From Methylobacter sp. (GTDB lineage Bacteria > Pseudomonadota > Gammaproteobacteria > Methylococcales > Methylomonadaceae), in assembly GCA_030684815.1 (NCBI GenBank), contig JAUXXQ010000153.1:1-38296 (forward strand): a DNA stretch of 38,296 nt, written 5' to 3'. Made by a program: the position numbers and the translations under genes. Numbering within the stretch: the stretch's first letter is position 1; every line of letters starts with the position of its first letter. Positions 9,280 to 19,132 of this stretch are shown in pieces. The notes beneath the pieces were generated by a model. It was not told the origin of the DNA. It did not search any database and was given only the letters and a program-made list of their open reading frames with translations.

Positions 9280-10803
9280 CTAATTCCGCGCCATCACATC
9301 CGACGCCCCCACTAACCGTGACAACCAGGCTTCTGCGGCAACGCGGTTGCTTTTCAGTATGCTGTTTGGCGCAAAACCAAAATTCAAGACCAATAAGGCC
9401 GATACGCACAGCAGCGCCAATTCGCGCGGGCGCAAATCCTGTACTTGCCGGACGCTGTCGCGGATCACCGGGCCAAAAAAAGCGCGGCGGGTAAACGACA
9501 GCATATAGGCGGCACTGAGCACTGCGCCAAGCAAGGCGGCAATGCTGATGCTCGGATGCGCCAGCATGGTGCTGATAATTAGCAGCAGTTCGGCCGGAAA
9601 ACCGCTGGTGCCGGGCAGGCCGATACTGGCCAACATGAACAGAAAATAAAAGCAGGTCAGACGCGGCATGACGCTAGCCAAACCGCCCAAATGTATCAGT
9701 TCGGTGCTGCCCAGCCGGTGCTGTATGAATCCGGCCACCAGCATCAGCGAACCGGCAATTAGGGTGAAATTGAGCAATTGAAAAATCGCGCCCTGAATGC
9801 CGGACATATTCAACGAGGCAATGCCGACAATCACCAGACCGACATGACTGACGCTGGCGTAGGCCAGCAAGCGGCGCAAATTGGTTTGCTGCAAGGCAAT
9901 CAGGGCGCCGTACACCAGCGTGATGGCGCCGAGTATGCCCAGTACCCAGCTGTATTCAACCGCAGCAGAAGGTGCTAAAGGCATGACAAAACGGATGATG
10001 CCGAAAGCGCCGAGTTTCAGGCCGATTAACAGCGCTGTCATTTGCGTCGGGCCTTCCATAGCGACAGTCGGCAACCAAGTATGGAAGGGCGCCAATGGCG
10101 CTTTGACGGCAAAACCGAGCAGCAGCAATAAAAATACCCATCCCTGCAATCCATCAGGCACTGGCGTTGCCAGTAACACCGGCAGGCTAAAGGCCAAATC
10201 CTGCGGTATGTTGCCGCCCGTTACTGCCGCATGGTTTAATGCCAGAATGATAATGGCAAACAACAGCGGCACACCGCCAAACAACATAAACAAGGTGTAC
10301 TTTATCGCCGCACGGCGCCGCCCCGAGCCGATGCCCCACAAGCCGATTAAAAAGAAAATCAGCGGCAGGGTCAGTTCCCAGAACAAAAAAAACAGCACCA
10401 TATCCAGCGCCAAAAATACGCCCAGGGTAACGCCTTCCAGAGCCAGCAATAAGGCAAAATGCAAGCGGGTCTGATGTTGCACCGAATTCCAGGAGGCCAT
10501 GATCACCATCAAGGTCAGCACTGCCGACACCGGCAAAAACAACAGGGCAATGCCGTCTACGCCGATCAGGTAATCAATATTCAGGCTGGGTATCCAGGCA
10601 TGGCGTTCTAGCAGTTGAAAGTTACCGCCGAGGTCGCTATCAAACAGATTCACAACAACCAGCGTTGTAATCAATTCCAGCCCGGCAAATACCAACGCAA
10701 TCAGCTTTGCCAGACGGATGTCGCGGCTAACGGCTACCGCAAACGCGCCCACTAAAGGCAACAAAATCAGCATACTTAACACAGGGAAACTGACATTATT
10801 CAT
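9280..10803 (-). CDS. NuoM-like proton-channel subunit of the DAB operon (third NuoM-like)
   Basis: A 507-residue polytopic membrane protein of the complex I/Mrp antiporter-like family (PF00361 type). Ionisable residues typical of NuoM are present: Glu143 in FFLFWELTLP, Lys234 in GFAVKAPLAPFHTWLP, Lys263 in GLKLGAFG, His320 in SVSHVG and Glu405 in GFPAELLL. The start at 10803 is chosen over the ATG at 10812. AAGGATGG precedes it at good spacing, and it overlaps the upstream gene's stop by eight bases (ATGAATAA). It is the last gene of the five-gene DAB operon. No other complex I genes are nearby, so it is unlikely to be respiratory NuoM. It probably couples the proton gradient to the DAB complex, by analogy with DabB. 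An extra pump module is an inference. Confidence 0.85.
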   Translation of the reverse strand: MNNVSFPVLSMLILLPLVGAFAVAVSRDIRLAKLIALVFAGLELITTLVVVNLFDSDLGGNFQLLERHAWIPSLNIDYLIGVDGIALLFLPVSAVLTLMVIMASWNSVQHQTRLHFALLLALEGVTLGVFLALDMVLFFLFWELTLPLIFFLIGLWGIGSGRRRAAIKYTLFMLFGGVPLLFAIIILALNHAAVTGGNIPQDLAFSLPVLLATPVPDGLQGWVFLLLLLGFAVKAPLAPFHTWLPTVAMEGPTQMTALLIGLKLGAFGIIRFVMPLAPSAAVEYSWVLGILGAITLVYGALIALQQTNLRRLLAYASVSHVGLVIVGIASLNMSGIQGAIFQLLNFTLIAGSLMLVAGFIQHRLGSTELIHLGGLASVMPRLTCFYFLFMLASIGLPGTSGFPAELLLIISTMLAHPSISIAALLGAVLSAAYMLSFTRRAFFGPVIRDSVRQVQDLRPRELALLCVSALLVLNFGFAPNSILKSNRVAAEAWLSRLVGASDVMARN

Positions 10804-12343
10804 TATCGCCATCCTTCATGGGCATTTGTGCGCCGTGCATCGGAAATTGTCGGCCGATGGCGGCCGCATCCTGGTCGATAAAATTCAGCCACGGCGTGGT
10901 GTAAAAACCGGTGCCGATCAGCAGCAGACAGATAATAGCGGCGATGACGCGCTCCGTCCTGACCGGATGGTGCGCGCAGCTGTAAGGTTGTGCGGCGCGT
11001 TTGGGCGCAGCCATAAACATACGCTGAAAAGCCCATAACAAAAACGCGGCGGTCATCAAGTTGCCGACCAAAATGGCAATGGCCAGCAGCCAGCCGTATT
11101 CCTCAATAATGCCTTCAACCAGCAAATGCGCGGCATCGAAACCAGTAGTGCCGGGCATCACCATGGTGCTGAGCGCGGACAGCAAAAACAGCAGCGCCAG
11201 CGTGCCGTTGGTATCGAACAGGCCGCCCAGCCGGGGGATAAACGCGGTGCCGGTGCGTTCGTAAATCAGGCCGACACTGAACAACATGCCCGCCATTGCC
11301 AGACCATAAGCCACTGACAACAACAAAGTGCCTTCCAGGCCGTTGGCGTTAAAACAGAAAGCGCCGATGACCAGCATCCCGGTTTGGCTGATGACGGCAA
11401 AAGCCAATAAGCGGCGAATATTGACCTGCATCAATGCCAGCAGTGCACCATAAAAAATGCTGATGAGCCCCAGCGTCACCACAAACCCCGCCCATTGTTC
11501 GGCGACACCCGGCACCATCGGTAAAATGAAGCGGATAGCCGCATAAATGCCCAGCTTCAAGCCCACCAAAAACACTACGGTGCTGGCGACAGTGCCTTGT
11601 TCCGCCAACACCGGCAGCCAACCATGAAACGGAAATAACGGCATACGGATGGCGAAACCGAAAAACAGCAGGATAAAAATCAACACTTCATCATGTAAAT
11701 AGGCGTTGTTTTGTTTTAGCGTCAGCCAGTCGAAAGTCAGCGGATGGCTGGAATCAATCAGACCAAAAGCCAGCAACAAAAAACCGGCCAGCGTCAACAA
11801 CAAACCGCTAACCCAGTATTGCAGCAACAAAACGACCACCCAACGCCGGTTTTGCCCAGTCCCGGCATGAACCGTCAACAGCGCCACCGGCACCAGTTCC
11901 AGCACGCACCACAACCAGAATTGCATCACGTTCAGCGCGGTAAAAGCGCCGATCAAGATGGTTTCATAGCTTAACAGGCAGGCAATAAACAGCTTGTCGG
12001 TCGCATGCCGGGTAATCAGGGTATAAATCAATGTCAGCAAGGTTAAAATGGCGGTCAACGGGATAAACAGGATATTCGTCCCGTCTATGCCAACGCGGTA
12101 ACTCAAACCGGCAAAATGAAAATGTTCGCCCAGATGAATGCCGGGGTTGGTCGAGTCGAACACCGTCAGCAGATAGATGCTGAGCAACAAAGTCAACAAC
12201 GCACCGGAGAAACCGAAAACCAGCGCAATCCTGGTTGAACGGGACAGCAAAATGGCGATGGTCGCCGCCAATGGCACCAGCATCAGCGTCGTCAGCAACG
12301 GGAAAGCCGTCGAGGCCGACCAGTGGGTAATCGTAATGTCCAT
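10796..12343 (-). CDS. NuoM-like subunit with altered proton-path residues (DAB operon)
   Basis: A 515-residue polytopic membrane protein of the same family as its neighbours. FAIRMPLFPFHGWLP and VGLKLGIYAAIRF identify it as NuoM-like. Compared with the two sister proteins, the TM7 lysine is Arg233, the SxSH histidine is Gln320 and the C-terminal GFxAE glutamate is Ala405. The TM5 glutamate is displaced (Glu149 in CVLELVP rather than FWExxLIP). Lys263 is kept. It may therefore be a structural or non-pumping subunit. The start MDITITHW at 12343 is an ATG; the 20-residue extension to a TTG at 12403 would read toward a palindromic repeat and is rejected. The ribosome-binding site is weak. It overlaps the next gene and follows DabB after 150 bases. 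Confidence 0.83.
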   Translation of the reverse strand: MDITITHWSASTAFPLLTTLMLVPLAATIAILLSRSTRIALVFGFSGALLTLLLSIYLLTVFDSTNPGIHLGEHFHFAGLSYRVGIDGTNILFIPLTAILTLLTLIYTLITRHATDKLFIACLLSYETILIGAFTALNVMQFWLWCVLELVPVALLTVHAGTGQNRRWVVVLLLQYWVSGLLLTLAGFLLLAFGLIDSSHPLTFDWLTLKQNNAYLHDEVLIFILLFFGFAIRMPLFPFHGWLPVLAEQGTVASTVVFLVGLKLGIYAAIRFILPMVPGVAEQWAGFVVTLGLISIFYGALLALMQVNIRRLLAFAVISQTGMLVIGAFCFNANGLEGTLLLSVAYGLAMAGMLFSVGLIYERTGTAFIPRLGGLFDTNGTLALLFLLSALSTMVMPGTTGFDAAHLLVEGIIEEYGWLLAIAILVGNLMTAAFLLWAFQRMFMAAPKRAAQPYSCAHHPVRTERVIAAIICLLLIGTGFYTTPWLNFIDQDAAAIGRQFPMHGAQMPMKDGDNE

Positions 12344-12411
12344 CAGAGCTAGGTTCTCATTAATGATTGGGGCTGTTTTAAGAGTGGGAAAACGCCATAG
12401 CAATTTTTTGT

Positions 12412-12441
12412 ATCGTTCCCACGCTCCGGCGTGGGAACGAT
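12412..12441. repeat. REP-like palindrome inside the DAB operon
   Basis: ATCGTTCCCACGC and its complement form a perfect 13-bp stem with loop TCCG. A second, partial copy of the right arm (GCGTGGGAACGG) follows at 12477-12488. The repeat fills much of the 150-base gap between dabB and the degenerate nuoM-like gene. A strong hairpin there could stabilise the upstream mRNA or lower expression of the last two genes. Palindromes of this GTTCCCACGC type are common intergenic repeats in proteobacteria. Confidence 0.8.
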
Positions 12442-12493
12442 TTATCCCGCAACTTATCCATAACGATGAGCGCGGCGCGTGGGAACGGGAAAA

Positions 12494-14056
12494 TCAAAAC
12501 GCAACCAGCAAGGTGATGCCGACAAACAACACCAGATAGCGCGGCCTAAGCACCGACCTTTCAAAAGTATTGGCAATATGGCCTAACCAGCGGCCATAAC
12601 CAAGGGCATTTTTACCGACACCTTGCAGCACAAAATAGTGCTCAAACCAATGCAGGATGGTTGCCGTCCACTCGGTCAGTTTTCCGGCCAAACCGCTGCC
12701 TTGGGCGAAATCGTCGGAATCATTGTCCAAATGCGCGCCAATCATTTGTTCTTCCAATTGTGCCAATGACGAGATGGCGCTCAGCGCCGGAGCGCCGCCG
12801 CCCATCAAGCCGTCAATAATATGGTCGTCAAAATAACTCAAATCATGCGCCAGACCGCGTATCGGTTTGACCAGTGCCCAATCGGCCAATTGATCCAGCC
12901 AGAAGCGTTGGATTGAGGCGACATAACCGACGCGCCAGTTGGCAAGAGCCGGGGCAAGCGGTTTTATCGGGTTGTCGTGAACTTGATGCAACAGCGACGG
13001 CGCACTCAAAAATTGATAGCCGCGCACCACAGCATGGGCGCAAAGATGCCAGCTGGCCAGTTGCCAAAAACCTAGCCCGCACGCTAAAAACATCAACCCC
13101 AATTGCCCGGAAGTGGCAAAAATAAGTGAACTTTTGACATCGGTTTGGCTCAGGCCGACCACGAAACTATAGGCCGCCGTCAATAAGCCGGTGATGGCGA
13201 GCAAGGCCATAATCAGCGGTGCCTGCTCAAACAGCGGCTGCAACAAAATGACCAGATAGACACCGGCATGCACCATGACCGCGCCGTAAAATACCGCGCT
13301 GGACGGTGTCGGCCCTTCCATCGTCCGCGCCAACCAAGGCGTAAACGGCAATTGTGCTGATTTGACAAAAGCAGCGACAGCAAAACACAAGGTAACCACT
13401 ACGGCCTGTCCCGGCGTCAGCTGTGCCGATGCCGCGTTGATAACTTTCCAGTCAACGCTGCCCAGCCAAGCGTAGCTTAAACCGATACCCAATATGAAAG
13501 CGGCGTCGCCAATGCGGTTGGTGACGAATACACGGGTGGCATTGGCGGCGGCAAGCGGACGTTGATAAGTGTAGGCAATCAACAAATACGAACACAGCCC
13601 CGCCAACTCCCAGCCGATAAACATGCCCACCGCATTGCCCGACAACACCAGTAACTGCATGGCCGCCGCAAACAAACTGAGGACAAAAAAGAAGCGGTGG
13701 AAACCCGCTTCTTTGTGCATGTAGCGTATCGAAAAATGCATGACCACAAACAACAGCAGCGCAAACAGCGCCGACAGCCGCACACTAAAACCGGTGCTGA
13801 TAAAATTCAGCCGGATATTTAGCGTGTCGCTGCCCAGCCATTGGCCGAGACTGAATGAACCGATATTTTTGCCCATCAGGTCGGCAACCAACAAAATCAG
13901 CGCTAACAAGCAAGACATGATAACCGCCCCACCGGCAATATCGGCAGTCGTGTTTTCACTAGCCTCACCGCTGAGTGCGCCGCTAACATGGCCGATGCCG
14001 ATCACGGCAGCAGCCAACAGCGGCAATAACGGCAGTAAAATAACCACAGCATCCAT
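12494..14056 (-). CDS. dabB: DabB, NuoL-like proton-channel subunit of the DAB inorganic-carbon pump
   Basis: A 520-residue membrane protein of the NuoL/MrpA-like family. Visible landmarks are Glu150 in FIGWELAGLCSYLLI, Lys232 in AAFVKSAQLPFTPWL, His263 in VHAGVYL, Lys308 in TDVKSSLIF and HAVVRGYQFL, where NuoL has a Lys in place of Arg345. It lacks the later antiporter helices of NuoL (no GIPxxSGFFSKD segment) and ends in a soluble-like stretch followed by a final hydrophobic helix. This matches DabB proteins, which pair with DabA. The ATG at 14056 overlaps the DabA stop as TAATG, so translation is coupled. A longer frame to 14119 would overlap DabA by 64 bases and is rejected. Expected role: use the proton gradient to drive DabA. 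Confidence 0.88.
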   Translation of the reverse strand: MDAVVILLPLLPLLAAAVIGIGHVSGALSGEASENTTADIAGGAVIMSCLLALILLVADLMGKNIGSFSLGQWLGSDTLNIRLNFISTGFSVRLSALFALLLFVVMHFSIRYMHKEAGFHRFFFVLSLFAAAMQLLVLSGNAVGMFIGWELAGLCSYLLIAYTYQRPLAAANATRVFVTNRIGDAAFILGIGLSYAWLGSVDWKVINAASAQLTPGQAVVVTLCFAVAAFVKSAQLPFTPWLARTMEGPTPSSAVFYGAVMVHAGVYLVILLQPLFEQAPLIMALLAITGLLTAAYSFVVGLSQTDVKSSLIFATSGQLGLMFLACGLGFWQLASWHLCAHAVVRGYQFLSAPSLLHQVHDNPIKPLAPALANWRVGYVASIQRFWLDQLADWALVKPIRGLAHDLSYFDDHIIDGLMGGGAPALSAISSLAQLEEQMIGAHLDNDSDDFAQGSGLAGKLTEWTATILHWFEHYFVLQGVGKNALGYGRWLGHIANTFERSVLRPRYLVLFVGITLLVAF

Positions 14057-17000
14057 TACACGGCCCCCAACTGTCTGATCAATACCGGCTCCACCGCCCG
14101 ACTTTGACCGCGATAACAATCCAGTGAGTTTAGGCCAACCGGCAGTTCTTTGGCTTCAGCCTGCCACGGCACAAAACCGCTGCCTCGCTCGAAGATAAAA
14201 ATATCGCCGCTGTCCGGATCTTTAGCACTCAAATGCGCCCAGCCGCCGCCGATGAGTTCGCGCAAACTTTCTTGCCGCGCATAAATCTGTTCCAGCACCG
14301 CCGTTTTGGATTCAACCAAAATTTGCAAGCGCATCGGCTCGTGAATTTCCACCATCTGTTTAGGCAAGCCGGTACGTAAATCACTGGCCGCGCCTTCCAT
14401 CACGCCAAACAAGCCGGTGACGTTGTGCGGGATTTTGGTGCCGCAACCGAAACGCTCGTTGTCGATGGTGGAAAAATAATATTCCAGATTAATACCCGCG
14501 CCGACCGGCCCTGCAGTCAGCAAAATGGATTCAAGGATACTGCCGTCAGCGTCTTGACCAGGGTCATAGGAAATCAAAAAGACCCGCCGGTCCAAAAACA
14601 GCCCCTGCGTCATGGCGCGACGGCCTATCACCGCCGCCGCATTGGTGGCATGGCCGAATTCGGGACGGACTTGACTTAAATCCTGCGCCCTCAAGGTCAC
14701 ATGGCGAAAAGCCTGTTCGGGCGTAAGCGGGTTTTCCGCTGAAGCAAAGCGACGGCAGCGCTCATGCGCCGACAACTGTTGCGCCTCGCTGATACAGGTT
14801 TTAAAGCGGGCAAATTTTTCAGCCAGCGCCGCCGGAACCCTATCCACATCATACCAAGTCATCGCATCGCTGCAGGTATCGTGCTGCATCCCGACAAACC
14901 AACAGTCATCGGGAATGGCAATACCTTGCAACGCCAACAAAGCGCGCACCTCGGGCCGGTTTGCCATCGCCGCGAAAGCCCGCGCATTCGGTCCACCCTG
15001 CCGCCCGCCGCAGGCACCGCAATCATGCGCGGCTTCATGCGGATTATTCTGGCTGGTCGAACCGTGCCCTGCCAAGGCCACGATGGGCGCAAAATCAGCG
15101 GTTAAGCCCATACTGCGCAACAGCGCAGCAACACGCCCGGCTTGCTCGCTGTCAGTAAAGCCCAGCTTAATGTTTTCTACTGAAGCGGATGTTGCCGTGT
15201 CGGTCGAAGTCAGCTGCAATTCGGTAGCGACCGGCGGGATAACGGCCTGCTGTAGCCAATCGGAAACGGCCTTGTGGTAGCGAGGCAACAGCATTTTTCC
15301 CAGTATTCCAGTCAGAGTAAACGGCGCCAGCAAATCAATGCCGAGATGCGCTAATAACGGGTTGCTGCGCAGGCTATGATGCAGCTGATAAGCTAAACCC
15401 CGGCTCAAACGACGCCCTTGTTGGTGTTTCAGCAATATTTTTTCCTGGCCGACCTGGGCGACTTCGTCAACCTCATGCACCGGTGTGACCACAATCGGAC
15501 ATAGCGGCGTCAGGTGCGTCGCATCCAAACCTTTATAATTCATCGGGATGCCGAAAAAACCGGCCACCCCCAAGGTTTCAATAGCCGGATTCAACTCTTC
15601 TAAATGGCGACGAAAACTTTCTTCTCGCTCGTCCATACACAGCACAATGTGCGCTTCAGGGCGTTTAACCCGCTGCAGCCAGCCACCGCGCTGATGATTG
15701 GCGCGCAAAGCCTGAAACAAGTCATTGCGGTAATGATGCTCGTAAGCCAAGAGCCAAATTCTATTGCGTTCAGTCAGGGCGAAGTCATCCAGCACCGTCA
15801 GCATCGCCTGCAAATCGTTGCTGCTTAAGGCCTGCACATCAACAGTATTAAGCCCCAAATGCTGGCATAAACGGAACAAGCGCCAACCGCTGTTGTGGGC
15901 GCTGTGCGGATTAGCCTGCGCACAGGCACAATCGGCGCCGAGCAAACTTTTATCCGCCATCGGGCTGCACTGCCAGGTCCAAATCAGATCGGCCAGTTGC
16001 TGCCAGTCGCGGCGGTCATAGCGTTCGGAACCGGCGTGTAAAGTCAGCGTTTCCGCACGGTGCGCCAGATATTCCGGCAAGTCGCCTTGATACAGACGGC
16101 TGCGCACCATAAATTCGGACAGGTTTTTGCGAAAATAGCCCTGAAGCGCGCCGAATTTGGCTTCGATTTTCCAGGTATCGCGGCAAACCTGATTCAGCCA
16201 CAAGCGATCCAGCGTCAGCCGTATCGCCAGATAATCGGCCAATGTCGGCGCGGCATCATTGGCGGCATGGTAATTCGGATGCTGCTGGCGCCAATTAATG
16301 AGCCCCGACCAACCGGGTATTTCCAGTGCCAGACGCTGCAAATAACCTGACCATTGCGCTTGCGGAATATCCAGATGTTGCAGTTCAAGGATGATGGTAT
16401 CGACGGCATCATCGGGCAATTCGGCGACAATCTGCTGCCAGTCCGGCAATTCATGCAAAAAGGGGTTGGCGTCATACTGCGCGGTTGCGCGCCAGGCAGC
16501 ATAAAGGCCTAAGCGGCTGCGTTCAGGCAATTGCCAAGCGGCCAGTCCTTCATCCAGACCCGATGCGCAAAAGCGTATCAGCTGCGAACGCACCGCTTCG
16601 AGAATATCGGTGCCGGTCAAGGCCCGAATAAAACCCTGCAAACTGAGGCTGTCGCCAACCTCGCCCAGCAGTTTATCCAGCGCCGCACCGGCTTGTTGCT
16701 GCATGTGCTGATGGGTTGAGATGCCGTCTTCGGCAGTGTCCTGAACCTGCGCCAGCCAGTCTTCGGCCTGCTCCAGCGACAAATCCAGCATCGCCTCCGG
16801 ATGCAGCGCGGCCTGTTCCAGGCCGAGCTTGGTCAAAATGATTTCCCATAACGGCCGGATAGCATCGTCACTATCGGCAAGTAAACGCCGACGCATCAGC
16901 TCAGGCACATCATCCTGCACCTCCTCCAGCGCCGCCAATTCCTCAATTTGCCAGTTTAATTGACTGGCGCTAACCGCCTGCAAATCGAATAACAACGCAA

Positions 17001-17358
17001 CGCGGTAAATGGCGAGACGGGAGATGTTTTGCGTCGGTAACGTACAAACAATTTGCTCTGACTGCAAGTCCGGGCGCTGGGCAAATGCCGCCGACAAATC
17101 GTCTTCGTCAATGCGCCCTTGCCGGTAAAAATCGCGGCTTTGCGTTTCGGGAAGATAGCCGCAGATGCCGGTCAAGGTTTCAAATTCGGCCAGCGCCTGC
17201 TCGAACGGCAGATGCTGAAAACCATGCAACGTATTGTGATGCACAAAATCGAGTATCGGCCCCTGTCCGGGCAGGACATGATCGAGATGATGTAGCGCAG
17301 CGGTGATTTGCTCACGTAAGGAATGTGGCTGTTGCATCGTGTTATCTGTGTTTGTCAT
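14056..17358 (-). CDS. dabA: DabA, long form (DUF2309), carbonic-anhydrase-like subunit of the DAB pump
   Basis: An 1100-residue soluble or peripheral protein of the DUF2309 (UPF0753) family. In the DAB complexes characterised from Halothiobacillus, DabA binds zinc with a beta-carbonic-anhydrase-like set Cys-Asp-His-Cys and converts CO2 to bicarbonate vectorially. All four are visible here: Cys574 and Asp576 in [10 protein letters not shown], His765 in LAGHGSTS and Cys780 in AHDCGACGG. The 15-residue His-to-Cys spacing equals that of the known protein. The N-terminal [16 protein letters not shown] segment is also diagnostic. At 1100 residues it belongs to the longer DabA class (the Halothiobacillus protein has about 830). 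ATG at 17358 is used; Met8 is an alternative. It is second in the operon and translationally coupled to dabB. Confidence 0.92.
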   Translation of the reverse strand: MTNTDNTMQQPHSLREQITAALHHLDHVLPGQGPILDFVHHNTLHGFQHLPFEQALAEFETLTGICGYLPETQSRDFYRQGRIDEDDLSAAFAQRPDLQSEQIVCTLPTQNISRLAIYRVALLFDLQAVSASQLNWQIEELAALEEVQDDVPELMRRRLLADSDDAIRPLWEIILTKLGLEQAALHPEAMLDLSLEQAEDWLAQVQDTAEDGISTHQHMQQQAGAALDKLLGEVGDSLSLQGFIRALTGTDILEAVRSQLIRFCASGLDEGLAAWQLPERSRLGLYAAWRATAQYDANPFLHELPDWQQIVAELPDDAVDTIILELQHLDIPQAQWSGYLQRLALEIPGWSGLINWRQQHPNYHAANDAAPTLADYLAIRLTLDRLWLNQVCRDTWKIEAKFGALQGYFRKNLSEFMVRSRLYQGDLPEYLAHRAETLTLHAGSERYDRRDWQQLADLIWTWQCSPMADKSLLGADCACAQANPHSAHNSGWRLFRLCQHLGLNTVDVQALSSNDLQAMLTVLDDFALTERNRIWLLAYEHHYRNDLFQALRANHQRGGWLQRVKRPEAHIVLCMDEREESFRRHLEELNPAIETLGVAGFFGIPMNYKGLDATHLTPLCPIVVTPVHEVDEVAQVGQEKILLKHQQGRRLSRGLAYQLHHSLRSNPLLAHLGIDLLAPFTLTGILGKMLLPRYHKAVSDWLQQAVIPPVATELQLTSTDTATSASVENIKLGFTDSEQAGRVAALLRSMGLTADFAPIVALAGHGSTSQNNPHEAAHDCGACGGRQGGPNARAFAAMANRPEVRALLALQGIAIPDDCWFVGMQHDTCSDAMTWYDVDRVPAALAEKFARFKTCISEAQQLSAHERCRRFASAENPLTPEQAFRHVTLRAQDLSQVRPEFGHATNAAAVIGRRAMTQGLFLDRRVFLISYDPGQDADGSILESILLTAGPVGAGINLEYYFSTIDNERFGCGTKIPHNVTGLFGVMEGAASDLRTGLPKQMVEIHEPMRLQILVESKTAVLEQIYARQESLRELIGGGWAHLSAKDPDSGDIFIFERGSGFVPWQAEAKELPVGLNSLDCYRGQSRAVEPVLIRQLGAV

Positions 17359-17388
17359 ATCTCTGCGTTCTATTTTGTGCCGCCATCG

Positions 17389-18879
17389 CTACAAAATCCG
17401 CTGGCTAATCAGCTCATTCATCTGGCTGATGGTCGCGGCGGACAGGTTAAGCAGCGGCGACGGCATCAGGCCGAACAACACGATGCCGCCAACCAGTATG
17501 CCGGCGGCCAATAACTCCGACGCGTTTAAATCGTTTAGCGACTGCATAGCCGCTTTGCTCGGCCCGGTAAACAACAGGCTGATGGTGCGAATGCCGTAGG
17601 CCGCGCCGATTAACACGCCGACACTAAAAAACGCCATCACGCCGATAGCGGAGCCGGCATCGGCAAACAAGCTAAAACCGCCAATCAATATATGCAACTC
17701 GGCAATAAAGCCCACCGCACCGGGCAAGCCCATAGCGGCCAATAAAGTTAAAGTCATCAACAAAGTGAAGCGCGGCATCACCTGAATCAGCGAGCTGTAA
17801 TCCTGAATATTGCGGCTATGGGTGCGCTCATAAAGCAGACCAACCAGCAAAAACAAGGCGCCGGCAATCAGGCCGTGCGCGCTCATTTGCAGCACCGCGC
17901 CGGTGATTCCGGCCTCGTTCAAGGTGGCAACGCCGAGCAACACGATACCCATGTGACTGACCGACGAATAAGCCACCATCGCTTTCAGGTCGCTTTGCCG
18001 CCACGCCAAAAAGCCGCCATACAACATGCCGAACAGACCTAAAAAAATCAGGAACGGCTGCAATATTTTTGCCGCTTCCGGCAACATCACCACCGCCCTG
18101 ATCAAGCCGTAAGCACCCATTTTCAGCAAAATGCCGGACAGTAAAATACTGATAGGACTGGGCGCTTCCACATGCGCCAACGGCAACCAGCCGTGCAGCG
18201 GAAAAATCGGCATCTTGACCCCGAAACCGATGACAAAACCGACCAGCACCAGCACCTGCTCAACGCGGGGCATGTCCCGCGCCGCCTGATGCATAGACGA
18301 CATCAACGAACTGCCGTGTTCAAGGTCGTACTGACTGATGGCCAGTAGACTGATCAGCATGAAAATCGAGCCGCCCATCGTGTACAGGACAAAATTAAGG
18401 CTGGCAGTATGCCGCCGTGGCCCGCCCCAACGGCCAATCAGAAAAAACAGCGGGATCAGCGTGACTTCCCAAAAGATATAAAACAGCGCCCAATCCTGCG
18501 CCAAAAATACGCCCAACATGCCGAACTCAAGCAACAGCATACAGATATGGTAGCCCTTGACGCCATTGGCAACCGTCAGCGAGGCCAGCAAGGCAATCGA
18601 GGTCAGCAAGGTCGCCAACACCAGCATCGGCATCGATAGGCCGTCCACGCCAAGCGCATAAGCACTGTGCAATTTGGGATTGAGCGGGAAATATTCGTTG
18701 AACTGTAAGTTGGCATTTTCCGCATGATAAATATGCAGCAACCAGCAGACTAACAGCAGGGTGAGCGTGGCAAACAGATGGGTGATGTAGCGGATAAGCT
18801 GGCTATTTTGTCCCGGCGTTAACATCAACAGCAACACGCCGACGGCCGGAGTCCAGAGCAGTATGCTGAGTATCCCCAT
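17389..18879 (-). CDS. NuoM-like proton-channel subunit, first gene of the DAB operon
   Basis: A 496-residue polytopic membrane protein very close to classical NuoM. All key ionisable residues are present: Glu138 in FYIFWEVTLIP, Lys222 in GFGVKMPIFPLHGWLP, Lys253 in GILLKMGAYG, His309 in SSVSHMG, His335 in MSAHGL and Glu394 in VGFIAELHIL. It leads the operon, 30 bases upstream of dabA. AAAGGG sits about a dozen bases before the ATG. Absence of nuoA-L and nuoN nearby argues against complex I. It is interpreted as an additional proton-translocating module of the DAB complex. An alternative is that the operon encodes an ion-translocating complex only distantly related to known DABs. Confidence 0.87.
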   Translation of the reverse strand: MGILSILLWTPAVGVLLLMLTPGQNSQLIRYITHLFATLTLLLVCWLLHIYHAENANLQFNEYFPLNPKLHSAYALGVDGLSMPMLVLATLLTSIALLASLTVANGVKGYHICMLLLEFGMLGVFLAQDWALFYIFWEVTLIPLFFLIGRWGGPRRHTASLNFVLYTMGGSIFMLISLLAISQYDLEHGSSLMSSMHQAARDMPRVEQVLVLVGFVIGFGVKMPIFPLHGWLPLAHVEAPSPISILLSGILLKMGAYGLIRAVVMLPEAAKILQPFLIFLGLFGMLYGGFLAWRQSDLKAMVAYSSVSHMGIVLLGVATLNEAGITGAVLQMSAHGLIAGALFLLVGLLYERTHSRNIQDYSSLIQVMPRFTLLMTLTLLAAMGLPGAVGFIAELHILIGGFSLFADAGSAIGVMAFFSVGVLIGAAYGIRTISLLFTGPSKAAMQSLNDLNASELLAAGILVGGIVLFGLMPSPLLNLSAATISQMNELISQRIL

Positions 18880-18933
18880 GATTTTAGTATCCCTTTAGGC
18901 TCTGTGTCTGATGGTTTTAAGGATCGGCAATTG

Positions 18934-18961
18934 TACGTTAAGGTTGGGACAGTGCAAAGAT
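18934..18961 (-). promoter_or_regulatory. Candidate sigma-70-type promoter of the DAB operon
   Basis: On the minus strand TTGCAC, a 16-base spacer and TACAAT lie 55 bases before the first gene. The -10 matches five of six consensus bases and the -35 only three. No second promoter candidate was seen in 18880-19132. Confidence 0.35.
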
Positions 18962-19087
18962 TTGATAGGAGAAAAACAAACACTCAGTGAAAACGGATGA
19001 CACGGCTTAAACGGATAATCACTGATTAGAAAACTTCTGAAACCAACATCTATTTGAACGGTCACATTTTCGGCTTATGCAAAGGAT

Positions 19088-19107
19088 AGACCGAACCTGG
19101 AAGGTCT
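19088..19107. repeat. 33-bp dispersed palindrome, internally deleted copy
   Basis: AGACC joined by one G to AACCTGGAAGGTCT: the ends of the palindrome are kept and the inner part of the left arm is lost. The right flank (AACTCGCAACG) resembles the flank of copy 1. The 18880-19132 spacer otherwise holds the promoter region of the DAB operon and no gene. Confidence 0.65.
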
Positions 19108-19132
19108 AACTCGCAACGTTTAGATGGTTAGG

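Noticed and set aside
14057-14119. N-terminal extension of DabB to 14119
   Set aside because: It would overlap the dabA coding end; the TAATG overlap and a standard first helix support 14056.
9280-18879. Annotation of the NuoM/NuoL-like genes as respiratory complex I or Mrp antiporter
   Set aside because: No nuoA-K, nuoN or mrpB-G genes are present and the cluster is built around a DUF2309 gene with a zinc-site motif, which is diagnostic for DAB.
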